Shown: positions 46,719-55,977, counted from the first letter of the stretch. The stretch: DNA of 64,000 nucleotides from Mesorhizobium waimense (GCF_003601975.1 NZ_QZWZ01000001.1:62001-126000), one strand, 5' to 3'. Notes: generated by a model from the sequence alone, not told the origin. Numbers and translations: made by a program.

Positions 46719-47795
46719 ATGTGGCCGAACCGTCGTTTATGCGATCTGCTGAAGATCGAGCATCCGATCATTCAGGCCCCAATGGCTGGTTCGGCGACGC
46801 CGGAGCTCGCCGCGGCAGCGAGCAATGCCGGCGGGTTGGGATCGCTCGGCTGCGCATCGATGCTGCCGGATGGTCTGCGTGAAGCGGTTCGCAAGGTCAG
46901 AGCGGGGACTAATCATCCGTTCAACCTCAATTTCTTCGCTCATCCGCAACCCCACACGAGCGATGCGGTCCTGGCGCAGACCATTGACAGGTTGCGGCCC
47001 TACTACGCGGAGCTGTCCCTCGGCGCGCCGCCGGCAAGGCTGCCATCGCTGGGACCGGGCTTCGACGACGCCAGGCTCGATTTCGTGCTGGAGGTTCACC
47101 CGCCCGTCGTCAGTTTCCACTTTGGCATTCCGGAGGCTGCCGCGATTGCCAGACTGAAGCAGGCCGGGATCGTGATCATCAGCACCGCGACGAACGTCGC
47201 CGAGGCGCGCAAGCTCGGCGAAGCCGGCATCGACGCCGTCATCGCCCAGGGATGGGAGGCGGGCGGGCATCGCGGCTCTCACGTCCCGACCCATCCCGGA
47301 GACGGTGTAGGGACGATGGCGCTGGTTCCCCAAATCGTGGATGCCATCGATCTCCCGGTCATTGCCGCGGGAGGCATAGCCGACGGCCGAGGCATAGCGG
47401 CCGCCTTTGCCCTTGGCGCCAGCGGCGTGCAGATCGGCACCGGTTTTCTGTCCTGCGACGAGGCCGGCACGGATGCGCCGCGCCGCGCCCTGATCCGCTC
47501 CGCGACCGACATGGATACAATCGTCAGCGATGCCTTTTCCGGCCGTGCGGCACGGGCGAAGCGCTCGCGCTACGCCCTGGAGATGGAAGAGAGCCGAACG
47601 CGCCTGCCGGATTTCCCGCAAATGTATGCGCTCAGCGCGCCGCTCGGCGATGCCGGGCACGCAAAGGGGAATGGAGATTTCGATCTTCACCTTTACGGGC
47701 AAGCAGCCGCGCTGAACAAAGAGCTTCCGGCTGGGCAGTTGATGCGCACGCTTGTCGCCGAAACGAAGGCGGTATTCGACGCCCTCTCGGCATAA
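46719..47795 (+). CDS. Nitronate monooxygenase (2-nitropropane dioxygenase family)
   Basis: A 358-residue FMN-dependent TIM barrel. Typical features: IEHPIIQAPMAGSATPELAAAASNAGGLGSLG is broken here into IIQAPMAG and AGGLGSLG; the catalytic His region is QGWEAGGHRGSH; the FMN-phosphate motifs are AAGGIADGRG and GASGVQIGTGFL. It oxidises alkyl nitronates. It stands alone between a LacI gene and a convergent ABC operon, with no evident partner. Confidence 0.9.
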   Translation: MWPNRRLCDLLKIEHPIIQAPMAGSATPELAAAASNAGGLGSLGCASMLPDGLREAVRKVRAGTNHPFNLNFFAHPQPHTSDAVLAQTIDRLRPYYAELSLGAPPARLPSLGPGFDDARLDFVLEVHPPVVSFHFGIPEAAAIARLKQAGIVIISTATNVAEARKLGEAGIDAVIAQGWEAGGHRGSHVPTHPGDGVGTMALVPQIVDAIDLPVIAAGGIADGRGIAAAFALGASGVQIGTGFLSCDEAGTDAPRRALIRSATDMDTIVSDAFSGRAARAKRSRYALEMEESRTRLPDFPQMYALSAPLGDAGHAKGNGDFDLHLYGQAAALNKELPAGQLMRTLVAETKAVFDALSA

Positions 47796-47843
47796 TGCGG
47801 TGGCAGGACCGCGAGGCGGCCCGGTTCGAAACCAGCCCTTCGC

Positions 47844-48596
47844 CTACCCACCAACCATCAGCTTGACGACTTCGTCGTGGTTGGTCTCCGAGATCTTGCG
47901 CTCGCCGGCCTGGATACCGCGCCTGAGCACGACGATGCGGTCGGATACGGCGAAGATGTCTTGCAGATTGTGCGAGATGAAGATCACGCCACGGCCTTGC
48001 GCCTTGAGCTGGTGGATCAGCGAAATGACCTTGCGCTGCTCGGGCACGCCGAGGGCCGCGGTCGGCTCGTCCATGATCAGGATCTGCGCGTCCCAATAGA
48101 CGGCGCGGCCGATGGCGACGGCCTGCCTTTGGCCGCCGGAGAAATTGCTGACCGGGGCATCGAGCCGGCTGACATGGAAATCCAGCCGTCCCATGGTCTG
48201 CTTGGCGGCAACCGCCATCGCCTTGCGGTCGAGCACCGGCAGGAAGCCGAAGGCCTTTCGCATTGGTTCGCGGCCAAGGAAGATGTTGGCGCCGATCGAC
48301 AGATTGTCGGCCAGCGCCAGGTCCTGGTAGATGGTCTCGATACCCTTCTCGCGCGCCTCCTGCGGCGTCGAAAAGCTCACCGGCTGACCCCTGAGCAGGA
48401 TCTCGCCGCCGGTCGGCTGGAAGACGCCCGATATCGCCTTGATCAGCGTCGTTTTGCCGGCGCCGTTGTCGCCGGCCAGCGCCACCACTTCACCCGGCCG
48501 CACGACCATGGAGAAATCGTTCAAGGCGCGGACGGCTCCAAAATGCTTGGAAAGGTTGCGGACCTCCAGCAGCGGGGTCTGTTCCTGGTTATTCAT
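47844..48596 (-). CDS. Sugar ABC transporter ATP-binding protein, single-domain
   Basis: A 250-residue single-domain ATPase of the FrcA type. Walker A GDNGAGKTT, signature FSGGQRQ, Walker B ILIMDEPTAALG, and the family insert IYQDLALADNLSIGANIFLGRE. It resembles the ATPase at 24.6-25.3 kb more than the two-domain one at 42-44 kb. It overlaps the permease gene by eight bases. Last gene of a three-gene operon. Confidence 0.88.
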   Translation of the reverse strand: MNNQEQTPLLEVRNLSKHFGAVRALNDFSMVVRPGEVVALAGDNGAGKTTLIKAISGVFQPTGGEILLRGQPVSFSTPQEAREKGIETIYQDLALADNLSIGANIFLGREPMRKAFGFLPVLDRKAMAVAAKQTMGRLDFHVSRLDAPVSNFSGGQRQAVAIGRAVYWDAQILIMDEPTAALGVPEQRKVISLIHQLKAQGRGVIFISHNLQDIFAVSDRIVVLRRGIQAGERKISETNHDEVVKLMVGG

Positions 48597-49644
48597 CCTG
48601 GCGGGCTCCACTGAACCGGCGTTGCGCCTGGTCGATAAGGACGGAAATGATGATGACGAGGCCGACGGCGATGAACTGCCAGAACGGCTCGACATTGACG
48701 AAGACCAGCCCGTACTGGATGACCGCGATCACCAGGGCGCCGGCGACCGTGCCGAATATGGTGCCGGAGCCGCCGAACAGGCTGGCGCCGCCGATGACGA
48801 CGGCCGCGACACTGTCGAGCAGCAATGGCTCGCCGGCCTGCGCCGCGCCCGCGGTGAAGCGCGCGGCATAGAGCGCGCCGCCGAGGCCGGCGCACATCGC
48901 CGACAGCACGTAGAGGCGAAGGATGTGATCCTTGATGTCGATGCCGGCGCGCCGCGCCGCCTGCACATTGGCGCCGATGGCGTAATTGTGCTGGCCGAAC
49001 CGGGTCTGGCTCAGGATGTAATGCATCACCACGACAAAGACGGCGGTGATCATGACAAGGTAGGGCACGCCGTGGAACTTGCCGTTGCCGAGCAGCGCGA
49101 ACCAGGAATTCTGCACCGGCACAGTCGTGCCGCCGGCAAGGAGATAGGCAGCACCGCGCGCCACGCCGAACATGCCGAGCGTGCCGATGAAGGGCGGAAT
49201 TCTCAGCCGCGAGATCAGCAGGCCGTTGATGATACCCGGCACGCCGGCGACAAGCACGGCAGCCAGAATACCTGCCAGCATTGCCAGGGGCAGCGGGATT
49301 GCGGCTCCCGCCATGTTCGTGGCATGGGCGGCGACGACGGCTGCAAGGCCCATGATGAAGCCGAGCGAGAGGTCGATGCCTCCCGAAATGATGACGAATG
49401 TCTGGCCGGTCGCCAAGAGCAGCGGTGCCACGGCAAAGATCGCGATGGACTGCAGGTTGAACGGGTTGAGCACGAAGGTGGCGCCGAAGGCGAGCCGCGA
49501 CCAGACCTCGAAACAGATGATCAGGCCGGCAAGGAACAGCCAGGCACGTCCATCGGCGATACGTGCGATCAGGCTTCTTGCGGGATCACCGTGGTCCGCC
49601 TGGGGGGCAACATGCGTTTCGCCGGTTGATGATGTTGTGGTCAT
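48589..49644 (-). CDS. Sugar ABC transporter permease (RbsC type)
   Basis: A 351-residue permease with about nine membrane segments. SGGIDLSLGFIMGLAA is the conserved motif, and SRLRIPPFIGTLGMFG the mid-loop. The first 30 residues are soluble. Start ATG at 49644. It follows the binding-protein gene and overlaps the ATPase gene. Confidence 0.9.
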   Translation of the reverse strand: MTTTSSTGETHVAPQADHGDPARSLIARIADGRAWLFLAGLIICFEVWSRLAFGATFVLNPFNLQSIAIFAVAPLLLATGQTFVIISGGIDLSLGFIMGLAAVVAAHATNMAGAAIPLPLAMLAGILAAVLVAGVPGIINGLLISRLRIPPFIGTLGMFGVARGAAYLLAGGTTVPVQNSWFALLGNGKFHGVPYLVMITAVFVVVMHYILSQTRFGQHNYAIGANVQAARRAGIDIKDHILRLYVLSAMCAGLGGALYAARFTAGAAQAGEPLLLDSVAAVVIGGASLFGGSGTIFGTVAGALVIAVIQYGLVFVNVEPFWQFIAVGLVIIISVLIDQAQRRFSGARQDE

Positions 49645-49700
49645 GAATGGTTCCGATCCGCGGCGCGGCCTTCTTCAAACAGTCCCAGGACCCAGTCCCC

Positions 49701-49714
49701 TCCGGCAAGCCGGA
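49701..49714 (-). terminator. Short hairpin after the binding-protein gene
   Basis: TCCGGC (49701-49706) and GCCGGA (49709-49714) form a compact stem in the 92-base gap between the binding-protein and permease genes. Much weaker than the equivalent hairpins in the other two operons. Confidence 0.35.
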
Positions 49715-49736
49715 AGGAGACCGGGCAGGTCAGGAC

Positions 49737-50717
49737 TCACTCGGAGTAGAGATACTTCGAGATGTTCGGGTCGGCGATATTCGACTTGTCCATGATCGTG
49801 AAGCCGGTGCCGATCGCAACCGGGATCGAATGGCCGGTCAGATGGGCATAGGCTGAAACGACGCCAAAATAGCCGATCTCGGCGGGATGCTGGGCTATAG
49901 CCACGTCGACCAGGCCGGTATTGATGTTGTCGACGATGCTGGTCGGTGCGTCGAACGCCACGACCTTGACGGTGCCAGTCTGCCCAGCTTGCTGGACGCC
50001 ATTCGCCGCGCCGAGCGCGGAGAAAAGGTTGGCGCCGAACACGCCAACGAGATCGGGATTGCGCGCGAACACAGCCTGCAGCTGCGAGGCGGCCTTATTG
50101 GCGTCATTGTCGTTGAACTGCGTTTCGAGAACGGTGATGCCGGGATGGTTGGCCGCCATCTCTTTCTTGAAGCCCTCTTCACGCTGGTCAGTGGTCGAAA
50201 TGCCAGGCTTCACGTTTGAAACGTAGACCTTGCCCTTGTCGCCTATGGCAGTGGCCAGTGCCCGCGCGGCAATCTCGCCGCCGAGGATGTTGTCCGACGC
50301 GATGTAGGAAAGCGGGAAATCAGCGTCGCCGGCGCCGGTCTGGTAGACGCCGCTGCCGATGAAAGTGTCGACGGTGATCACTGGGATGCCGGCATCGCTG
50401 GCCTTGCGCAGCGGCTCGACCAGCTGGACCTTGTCGGTCGGCGCGATCAGGATCGCGTCCGGCTTCTTGGCGATGACCGCGTCAAGCACGGGCACCTGCG
50501 TCACGGGATTAAAATCCGGGGCGCCCTGGAAAACCAGGTTGACGCCGAGCGCATCGGCAGCTGCCTGGGCGCCCTTGCGCATGGTGATGTAGAAGCCGTC
50601 GGTGGTCAGGCCAGGAATGAGTGCAATGGTGTACTTCTTGTCCTGCGCCGACGCAGGCGCGACCAGCGCCGATGCCGAGATGGCGAGCGCCGCGAGCGCG
50701 GCAACGATCTTCTTCAT
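49737..50717 (-). CDS. Sugar ABC transporter substrate-binding protein
   Basis: A 326-residue periplasmic binding protein with a signal peptide (MKKIVAALAALAISASALVAPASA). Ribose-type fold, with TLIVP-like strands IALIPGLTTDGFYITMRKG and AILIAPTDKVQLVEPLRKA. The ATG has an excellent GAGGAGG site. Ligand unknown. A 30-bp motif shared with the SorC/aldolase promoter lies 257 bases upstream (50974-51003), linking this transporter to that regulon. Confidence 0.9.
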   Translation of the reverse strand: MKKIVAALAALAISASALVAPASAQDKKYTIALIPGLTTDGFYITMRKGAQAAADALGVNLVFQGAPDFNPVTQVPVLDAVIAKKPDAILIAPTDKVQLVEPLRKASDAGIPVITVDTFIGSGVYQTGAGDADFPLSYIASDNILGGEIAARALATAIGDKGKVYVSNVKPGISTTDQREEGFKKEMAANHPGITVLETQFNDNDANKAASQLQAVFARNPDLVGVFGANLFSALGAANGVQQAGQTGTVKVVAFDAPTSIVDNINTGLVDVAIAQHPAEIGYFGVVSAYAHLTGHSIPVAIGTGFTIMDKSNIADPNISKYLYSE

Positions 50718-51130
50718 GAATTCCTCCTCATGGTGTTGGCAGATATGCTGTGGACATTGGAATGGCCGTCGATCTCGGATCGCGACCATGGCGTCGGCCG
50801 AAAAACGGATTTCGCATGCCTGGCTGTTGCGGGCGGCTTTCCTCCCAAGCGCCCCTGTCGTCAGTTCAGCCAGTCGAAACCGGCCATTGTAATGTCAGCG
50901 GTCTTGTCCCGCGCCTCCGCAAGGTCGACAAAACCGCGCCGCCCGGCACGCATTCGCACCGGGTTCGCAGAGTTGTAACACTTTGCTGAAATAAATTGCA
51001 AGCGGCTCTTTGGCGGGCCGAACCGCAGCGATTTCCAGATCGTACACCATCTGTCTGCTCCGCAGAGTCCCCGCACGGGGACTATCGCCCCAACCCGGCG
51101 ACGGCACAACGGCTGTTTTCGATGGCCGGC
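50718..51130. promoter_or_regulatory. Upstream region of the binding-protein gene
   Basis: No gene is apparent in this stretch between the binding-protein start and the repeat at 51131. It holds the promoter of the transporter operon and the shared 30-bp motif at 50974-51003, in an A/T-richer patch. Nothing else stands out. Confidence 0.45.
50974..51003 (+). promoter_or_regulatory. Candidate SorC-type operator, copy 1
   Basis: A 30-bp motif that begins TGTAACAC, has TTGCTGAAA in the middle and ends AATTGCAAGC. The minus strand of 52178-52207 carries the same motif with only three differences (27 of 30 identical). The core TTGC...GCAA is an inverted repeat. It lies upstream of the transporter operon, while copy 2 lies at the SorC/aldolase divergent promoter. 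Confidence 0.6.
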
Positions 51131-51235
51131 CTAGAGCGGTTCATCGTTTTCACGGAAACGCAGAACCGCTCTATCTTTTGTTTTGACGCAATTCCGGACG
51201 GAAACCGTTTCACACTTTTCCTGGAATTGCTCTAG
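51131..51235 (-). repeat. Dispersed intergenic repeat, copy A, overlapping the end of the SorC gene
   Basis: A 105-base element bounded by CTAGAGC (51131-51137) and GCTCTAG (51229-51235). Inside, AGAGCGGTTC (51133-51142) pairs with GAACCGCTCT (51163-51172). Positions 51177-51228 match 30708-30759 on the other strand. The SorC gene runs into the element and takes its last residues and stop codon from it. Confidence 0.7.
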
Positions 51236-52136
51236 CGGGCAGGAGCGCCTCGAGGATGGCCTGCGCCGTCTTGGTGTCGGTGATCAGGGCATTGATCAGC
51301 TTGGCGCGCGCCGCGCCGATGATGGCCGTCGCCTTCTCCGGCCCGGCGGCGACGCCGATCACCAGCGGAACGGCGCGAAGCTGGGCCGGCGTCATGGCGA
51401 TCATCCGGCTTTCCCCTTCCCAGGCGATCAGCGTGCCTTCGGCATCGAAATAGTGGCGAAGGACGTCTCCGGCCGCCTGGAACAGCGCCTGCTCGCTGAG
51501 CGTCGCCGCGCTTGCCTCGGGCGGGTTGATGGCATGCGGCAGGCCGACGCCGACGATCGCGACATCGGTCCGGTCCCAGAGGGCGACGCTGTCGCTGATC
51601 GCCGCATCGCCGAGGAAGACATCGCGCAATTCGGTCGACGGCAGATAGGGCGCATGGATGAAATGCGGTGTCCCGCCGAACTCCTCGGCGGCGAGCCGCA
51701 CGAATTCGTTGATCTGGAAATGCGCCGCCTGCTGCTGCATGCCGCCGGTGGCGGCAACGGTGAGCACGCCTGGAATGCGCGGCAGGCCGGCGCGGATCAC
51801 CTCACGGATCGCGCGCCCCCAGCCGATGGCCACAACAGAGCCGGCCGAAAGTTCCGCTTGCCTGAGCAGGCCGCCCAGGGGTGCTGCCAGCGCCGTCAGC
51901 ACGCCAGCTGCCGGCGTCTCTACGACGGCCGCGTCGCGCAGCCCAAGCCCCTCGATCAACTGCGCGGTGGCAGCTTCGGGCGTCACGATATCGAGCACCT
52001 CGATGCGCACGATTCCTTCCGCCCGCGCCCGCTGCAGCAGGCGCGAAATGGTGGCGGTCGAGACTCCCAGCCGCCGCGCGATATCGACCTGCGACATCTC
52101 CGCCTCGTAGTGCAGCTTGGCGACCGTATGCAGCAT
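51210..52136 (-). CDS. SorC/DeoR-type sugar-binding transcriptional regulator
   Basis: A 308-residue SorC-family regulator. The N-terminal HTH (MSQVDIARRLGVSTATISRLLQRARAEGIVRI region, residues 14-46) is followed by the sugar-phosphate sensor domain (about 55-305; GWGRAIREVIRAG; VGVGLPHA; GVAAGPEKATAIIGA). It is divergent from the aldolase gene. The last seven residues and the stop are encoded by a repeat element. A 30-bp motif lies 42 bases upstream of its start and again upstream of the transporter, making it the likely shared regulator. Confidence 0.87.
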   Translation of the reverse strand: MLHTVAKLHYEAEMSQVDIARRLGVSTATISRLLQRARAEGIVRIEVLDIVTPEAATAQLIEGLGLRDAAVVETPAAGVLTALAAPLGGLLRQAELSAGSVVAIGWGRAIREVIRAGLPRIPGVLTVAATGGMQQQAAHFQINEFVRLAAEEFGGTPHFIHAPYLPSTELRDVFLGDAAISDSVALWDRTDVAIVGVGLPHAINPPEASAATLSEQALFQAAGDVLRHYFDAEGTLIAWEGESRMIAMTPAQLRAVPLVIGVAAGPEKATAIIGAARAKLINALITDTKTAQAILEALLPARAIPGKV

Positions 52137-52177
52137 CGTGCGCGAGGCGGTCGCATCCTGGATGGGAGGAACAGACA

Positions 52178-52207
52178 GCTTGCAATTCCTTTCAGCAATG
52201 TGTTACA
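52178..52207 (-). promoter_or_regulatory. Candidate SorC-type operator, copy 2
   Basis: On the minus strand: begins TGTAACAC, middle TTGCTGAAA, end AATTGCAAGC. It differs from copy 1 at three positions (9, 19 and 20). It lies between the divergent SorC and aldolase genes, 42 bases from the regulator start and 102 from the aldolase start, and could control both. Confidence 0.6.
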
Positions 52208-52308
52208 GACCTGCCGACCACGGGAGTTATCGCTCAAATTTGGCAAAGCCGCAACTTGGGCTCGCTTCCATATCGCGTCCCGAGGGCGCCAGGATCGGAT
52301 AAAAGACC

Positions 52309-53214
52309 ATGACCAGGATGACCACCGCGGAGCTGCGCGGCTACCAGCAGATATGCGGCAAGGACGGGGCGATGATGGCCATCGCCTGCGACCAGCGCGG
52401 CGGCATGCGCACCTTGCTGGCGTCGGATCCGGATGAGCAGGCCAAGATCACCAACGACATGCTTGGCGACACCAAGGCCGACATCACGCGCTACCTCGCC
52501 AGCGAGGCCTCCTGCGTGCTGCTCGACCCGCTCTGCGCGGTGCCGCGGGTGGTCGACGAAGGCGTGCTGAACCGCGACACGGCTTTGCTTATCGGCCTCG
52601 ACGCTTCGGGCTTCGATGTCTCGCCCGACGGCTATCGGCTGTCGCGCCTCGTTCCCGGCATCAACGCGCGCCGCGTGCGTGAGCTCGGCGGCACCGGCGG
52701 CAAGATCATGGTCTATCTGAGGGCCGACAAGCCCGAAGCGAACGAGCACAACATCGCCATCCTGAACCAGTGCATCGCCGACTTCGCCAGTGAGGACCTG
52801 CTGCTGGTCGTCGAGTTCCTGACCTACCAGCTCGAGGGCGAAAGCGTCGAAGACTACACCGCCAAAATCCCCTCGCTGATCGAAGAGGGCACGCGCATTT
52901 CGCTGCAGTGCGGGGCAAAGGTGCTCAAGCTTCCCTATCCCGGCACACCCGATGCCTGCGCCAGGATCACCAGGCTGGCCGGCGACGTGCCATGGGCGGT
53001 GCTGTCGGCCGGCGTCAACCATTCGACCTTCCTCGGCCAGGTCGAGATCGCCATGCGCAATGGCGCCTCGGGTGTTATTGCCGGCCGCTCGCTGTGGAAG
53101 GACTGCATCTCACTCGACCGCGACATCCAGCGTGAAAAGCTGAGGACCATCGCGGTCTCGAGACTGCGCGAGATCCAAGCGGTGATAGGTAACTACCGGC
53201 GCAAGGCCGCTTAG
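52309..53214 (+). CDS. LacD/YihT-like class I aldolase
   Basis: A 301-residue TIM-barrel aldolase similar in layout to tagatose-bisphosphate aldolase LacD and sulfofructose-phosphate aldolase YihT. MAIACDQR (Asp28, Arg30) is the N-terminal motif; the Schiff-base lysine is probably Lys207 in KVLKLPYPG; WAVLSAGVNHSTFLGQVEIAM and GASGVIAGRSLW complete the barrel. Substrate unproved: a ketose phosphate from the linked ABC transporter is likely. It is divergent from the SorC regulator and upstream of a fused ROK kinase. Confidence 0.8.
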   Translation: MTRMTTAELRGYQQICGKDGAMMAIACDQRGGMRTLLASDPDEQAKITNDMLGDTKADITRYLASEASCVLLDPLCAVPRVVDEGVLNRDTALLIGLDASGFDVSPDGYRLSRLVPGINARRVRELGGTGGKIMVYLRADKPEANEHNIAILNQCIADFASEDLLLVVEFLTYQLEGESVEDYTAKIPSLIEEGTRISLQCGAKVLKLPYPGTPDACARITRLAGDVPWAVLSAGVNHSTFLGQVEIAMRNGASGVIAGRSLWKDCISLDRDIQREKLRTIAVSRLREIQAVIGNYRRKAA

Positions 53215-53224
53215 GCATGATGAT

Positions 53225-53336
53225 ATTCAGGTGAGGCCGGCCTGCAAGCGATGGCTTCCTGCGCTTCCGGTGCTTACGTACTTGAAGTACTCTCCGTCCC
53301 GGTTCTCCACCATTCTCGGCTCGGCCTGACCTGAAT
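53225..53336. repeat. Inverted-repeat-bounded intergenic element
   Basis: ATTCAGGTGAGGCCG (53225-53239) and CGGCCTGACCTGAAT (53322-53336) are inverted copies with one mismatch, bounding about 80 bases that include the palindromic ACTTGAAGT. It lies between the aldolase and ROK genes. A collapsed relative lies at 55992-56020. Confidence 0.6.
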
Positions 53337-53382
53337 CTCAACACACCTTGGAGCAGAGTCGGACGAACAAGCACGAGACGTC

Positions 53383-54861
53383 ATGCGACAAAAATCGATG
53401 GCCATAGGGATCGATATCGGCGGCACCAATCTGCGTGCCGCCCGCATCTCCGCCACGGGTGAAATCCTCAAGCGCATTTCCGAGAAAAGCGCGCCCGACC
53501 CGGAGCTGGTGCTCGGCCGCATCGCCGACATGGTGCACCAGCTCGATACTCCGGAAGTGGCAGCGATCGGCATCGGCGTTCCCGGCCGCGTCGATGCGCG
53601 GCGCGGCACGGTGCTGTCGGGAGGCTATGTCGACCTCGCCTCGGTCGCGCTGGCGCAGCGGCTGGAAAGCATGACCGGCAAGCCCGTCACCATCGACAAT
53701 GACTGCAACATGGCTCTAACAGCCGAAGTGGCCAGGGGTGCGGCCGCCGGCCATGACAGCATCGTCATGTTCACCATCGGCACCGGCATCGGCGGCGCCG
53801 TGGCTGAAGGTCGGCGCATCGTGCGTGGCAAGGCGACGGCGGGCCAGCTTGGCCATATCGCCGTCGACCTCAACGGCGAAACCTGCAAATGTGGCCGGCG
53901 CGGCTGCGTCGAAACCACCAGCTCCGGCACCGCGCTTGGCCGCCACATCGCCCGCGCCGGTCTCGGCCCGGAGATCACGATCGACCAGCTCTTTGCCCGC
54001 GACGCCGCCGGCGACGGGACGGCGCGCGGCATACTGAATGCCTGGGCGCGGCCGCTACGCGCCGCGATCGATACGGCGGTCGCCATGTTCAACCCGGATC
54101 TGGTGCTGCTCGGTGGCGGACTGGGCGGAGCGGCGCACAGGGCGCTCGCCAATGCTCCCGCTCTCGCGCCCTGGTACCAGGCGCCGGTGCGGCCGGCACT
54201 GCTCGGCGACGACGCCGGCGTGATCGGCGCCGGCCTGCAGGCACTCGCGGCCGAGACGAGAGCTCCCCACGCGTCGCCCTTACCTCAGCCACCCGCCCTG
54301 CCGGGCCGTGTCCGGCCCGCCGTGCCCGCCCGGCGCGCCGTGCTGGTCAACGGCATTCCCGCTTCGGGCAAAAGCACGATCTCCCGTGGCATTTCGGAGC
54401 GCATGGGCTGGCCGTTGCTGGCGCTGGACACCATCAAGAACCCGTTCCTCGAATTGCTGGGCGGCGCCGACCGCGAGTTCAACCGCACGCTCGGCCGCGC
54501 CAGCTACGCAGCCATCTGGTCGCTCGTCGGCGAGGCCCCGGCGGGATCGATTTTCGTCGTCGATGCCTGGTTCGGCTTCCAGCCGCGCCAGGTGCTCGAG
54601 GATCACCTGAAGCGGGCTGGCGTCGTTGAGACCGCCGAAATCTGGTGCCATGCGCCCGGCGAAATCCTAGCCGAGCGCTATCGCACCCGGCTCGACCAGC
54701 GCCTCCCCGGCCATCCGGGCGCTGCCTACATCCCCGAGCTGAGCGAACTCGCCAAACGCGCTGAGCCGCTGCGCCGCGGCCCGCTCTTCGACGTCGACAC
54801 CACGCAACCCATCGCCTTCGACACCATCACGGCGTGGCTACGCACGACGCTGGCGTCGTAG
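53383..54861 (+). CDS. ROK-family sugar kinase fused to a P-loop kinase-like domain
   Basis: A 492-residue two-domain protein. Residues 1 to about 290 are a ROK kinase: DIGGTN (11-16), catalytic Asp107 in IDNDCN, TIGTGIGGA, and the zinc motif CKCGRRGC (168-175) with His158. Residues about 317-490 form a second domain with a Walker A loop, GIPASGKST (324-332), LALDT with Asp349 and an Arg-rich lid (RYRTRLDQR), like chloramphenicol phosphotransferase/AAA_33 kinases. A Pro-rich linker (about 295-315) joins them. It follows the aldolase gene; the sugar and second substrate are unknown. Confidence 0.85.
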   Translation: MRQKSMAIGIDIGGTNLRAARISATGEILKRISEKSAPDPELVLGRIADMVHQLDTPEVAAIGIGVPGRVDARRGTVLSGGYVDLASVALAQRLESMTGKPVTIDNDCNMALTAEVARGAAAGHDSIVMFTIGTGIGGAVAEGRRIVRGKATAGQLGHIAVDLNGETCKCGRRGCVETTSSGTALGRHIARAGLGPEITIDQLFARDAAGDGTARGILNAWARPLRAAIDTAVAMFNPDLVLLGGGLGGAAHRALANAPALAPWYQAPVRPALLGDDAGVIGAGLQALAAETRAPHASPLPQPPALPGRVRPAVPARRAVLVNGIPASGKSTISRGISERMGWPLLALDTIKNPFLELLGGADREFNRTLGRASYAAIWSLVGEAPAGSIFVVDAWFGFQPRQVLEDHLKRAGVVETAEIWCHAPGEILAERYRTRLDQRLPGHPGAAYIPELSELAKRAEPLRRGPLFDVDTTQPIAFDTITAWLRTTLAS

Positions 54862-54870
54862 GCCGCACTA

Positions 54871-55977
54871 GTGTCCTGATCGACAAATTTATGAGATCAT
54901 GTTTTTCCATCTTGGAGGACATGATTGATGGGCAAGGCAGCGGTAGAGATCGTTTTGACGGTGCAGGAGCGGAGTGAACTGGAGGGTCTGGTTCGTCGCC
55001 GTGGCACGGCGCAAGGGCTGGCGCGACGAGCGCACATAGTACTGCTGGCGAGTGACGGGATCGAGAACAAGGAGATTGCCGCGCGTCTTGGCGCGATGCC
55101 CAACACAGTGGGCAAATGGCGCCGGCGCTTTGCTGAACAGCGGCTCGATGGCCTTTACGATGAGCCACGTCCCGGCGCGCCGCGGCAGATCGGCGATGAG
55201 GAGATTGCCGAGACGATCCGGTTGACGCTGGAGACGACGCCGCGGGACGCAACCCATTGGAGTTTGCGGTCTATGGCGCAGGCCGTTGGCCATGCACCCT
55301 CGACGATCCACCGCATCTGGACGGCCTTTGGCCTTCAGCCGCATCGCGCCGAAAGCTTCAAACTGTCGTCCGATGCGCTGTTTGTGGAGAAGGTGCGCGA
55401 CATTGTCGGTCTCTACCTCGCGCCGCCCGAGCGGGCGCTGGTCCTGTGCGTGGACGAGAAGAGCCAAATCCAGGCACTGGACCGCACCCAGCCCTGTCTG
55501 CCGATGCGCCCCGGCCAGATCGAGCGGCGCAGCCACGATTATACGCGGCATGGGACCCTTTCGCTCTTCGCCGCGCTTGATGCCGCCACCGGCAAGATCA
55601 TCGGTCGCTGCTTCAAGCGCCATCGCGCGCGAGAGTTTCTGACGTTCCTGCGCGAGATCGAAGCCAACGTGCCGGCTGACCTCGATATCCATATCGTCAT
55701 GGACAACTATGCCACCCACAAGACCAGCGCCATCCGCAACTTCTTTCTCAAGCGTCCCCGCTGGCATATCCATTTCACGCCGACAGCAGCGTCATGGCTC
55801 AACCAGGTCGAACGCTTCTTTGCCAACCTGACCGAAAAGCAGATCAGGCGCGGCGTCCACAGGTCGACACAGGAGCTGGAGACGGCAATCACAACTTACA
55901 TCGAAGCCGTCAATGCCGATCCAAAACCCTTCAAATGGACCAAGTCGGCCGACGATATCCTCAGCACCATCAAACAC
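54871..55977 (+). mobile_element. IS630-family insertion sequence
   Basis: A 1.1-kb element flanked by TA dinucleotides (54869-54870 and 55978-55979), the IS630 target duplication. The ends are imperfect inverted repeats: GTGT-CCTGAT at the left and, on the other strand, GTGT-TTGAT at the right. It carries one transposase gene. It lies just downstream of the ROK fusion gene, which it does not interrupt. The element boundaries are inferred from these short repeats, not from a database match. Confidence 0.65.
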
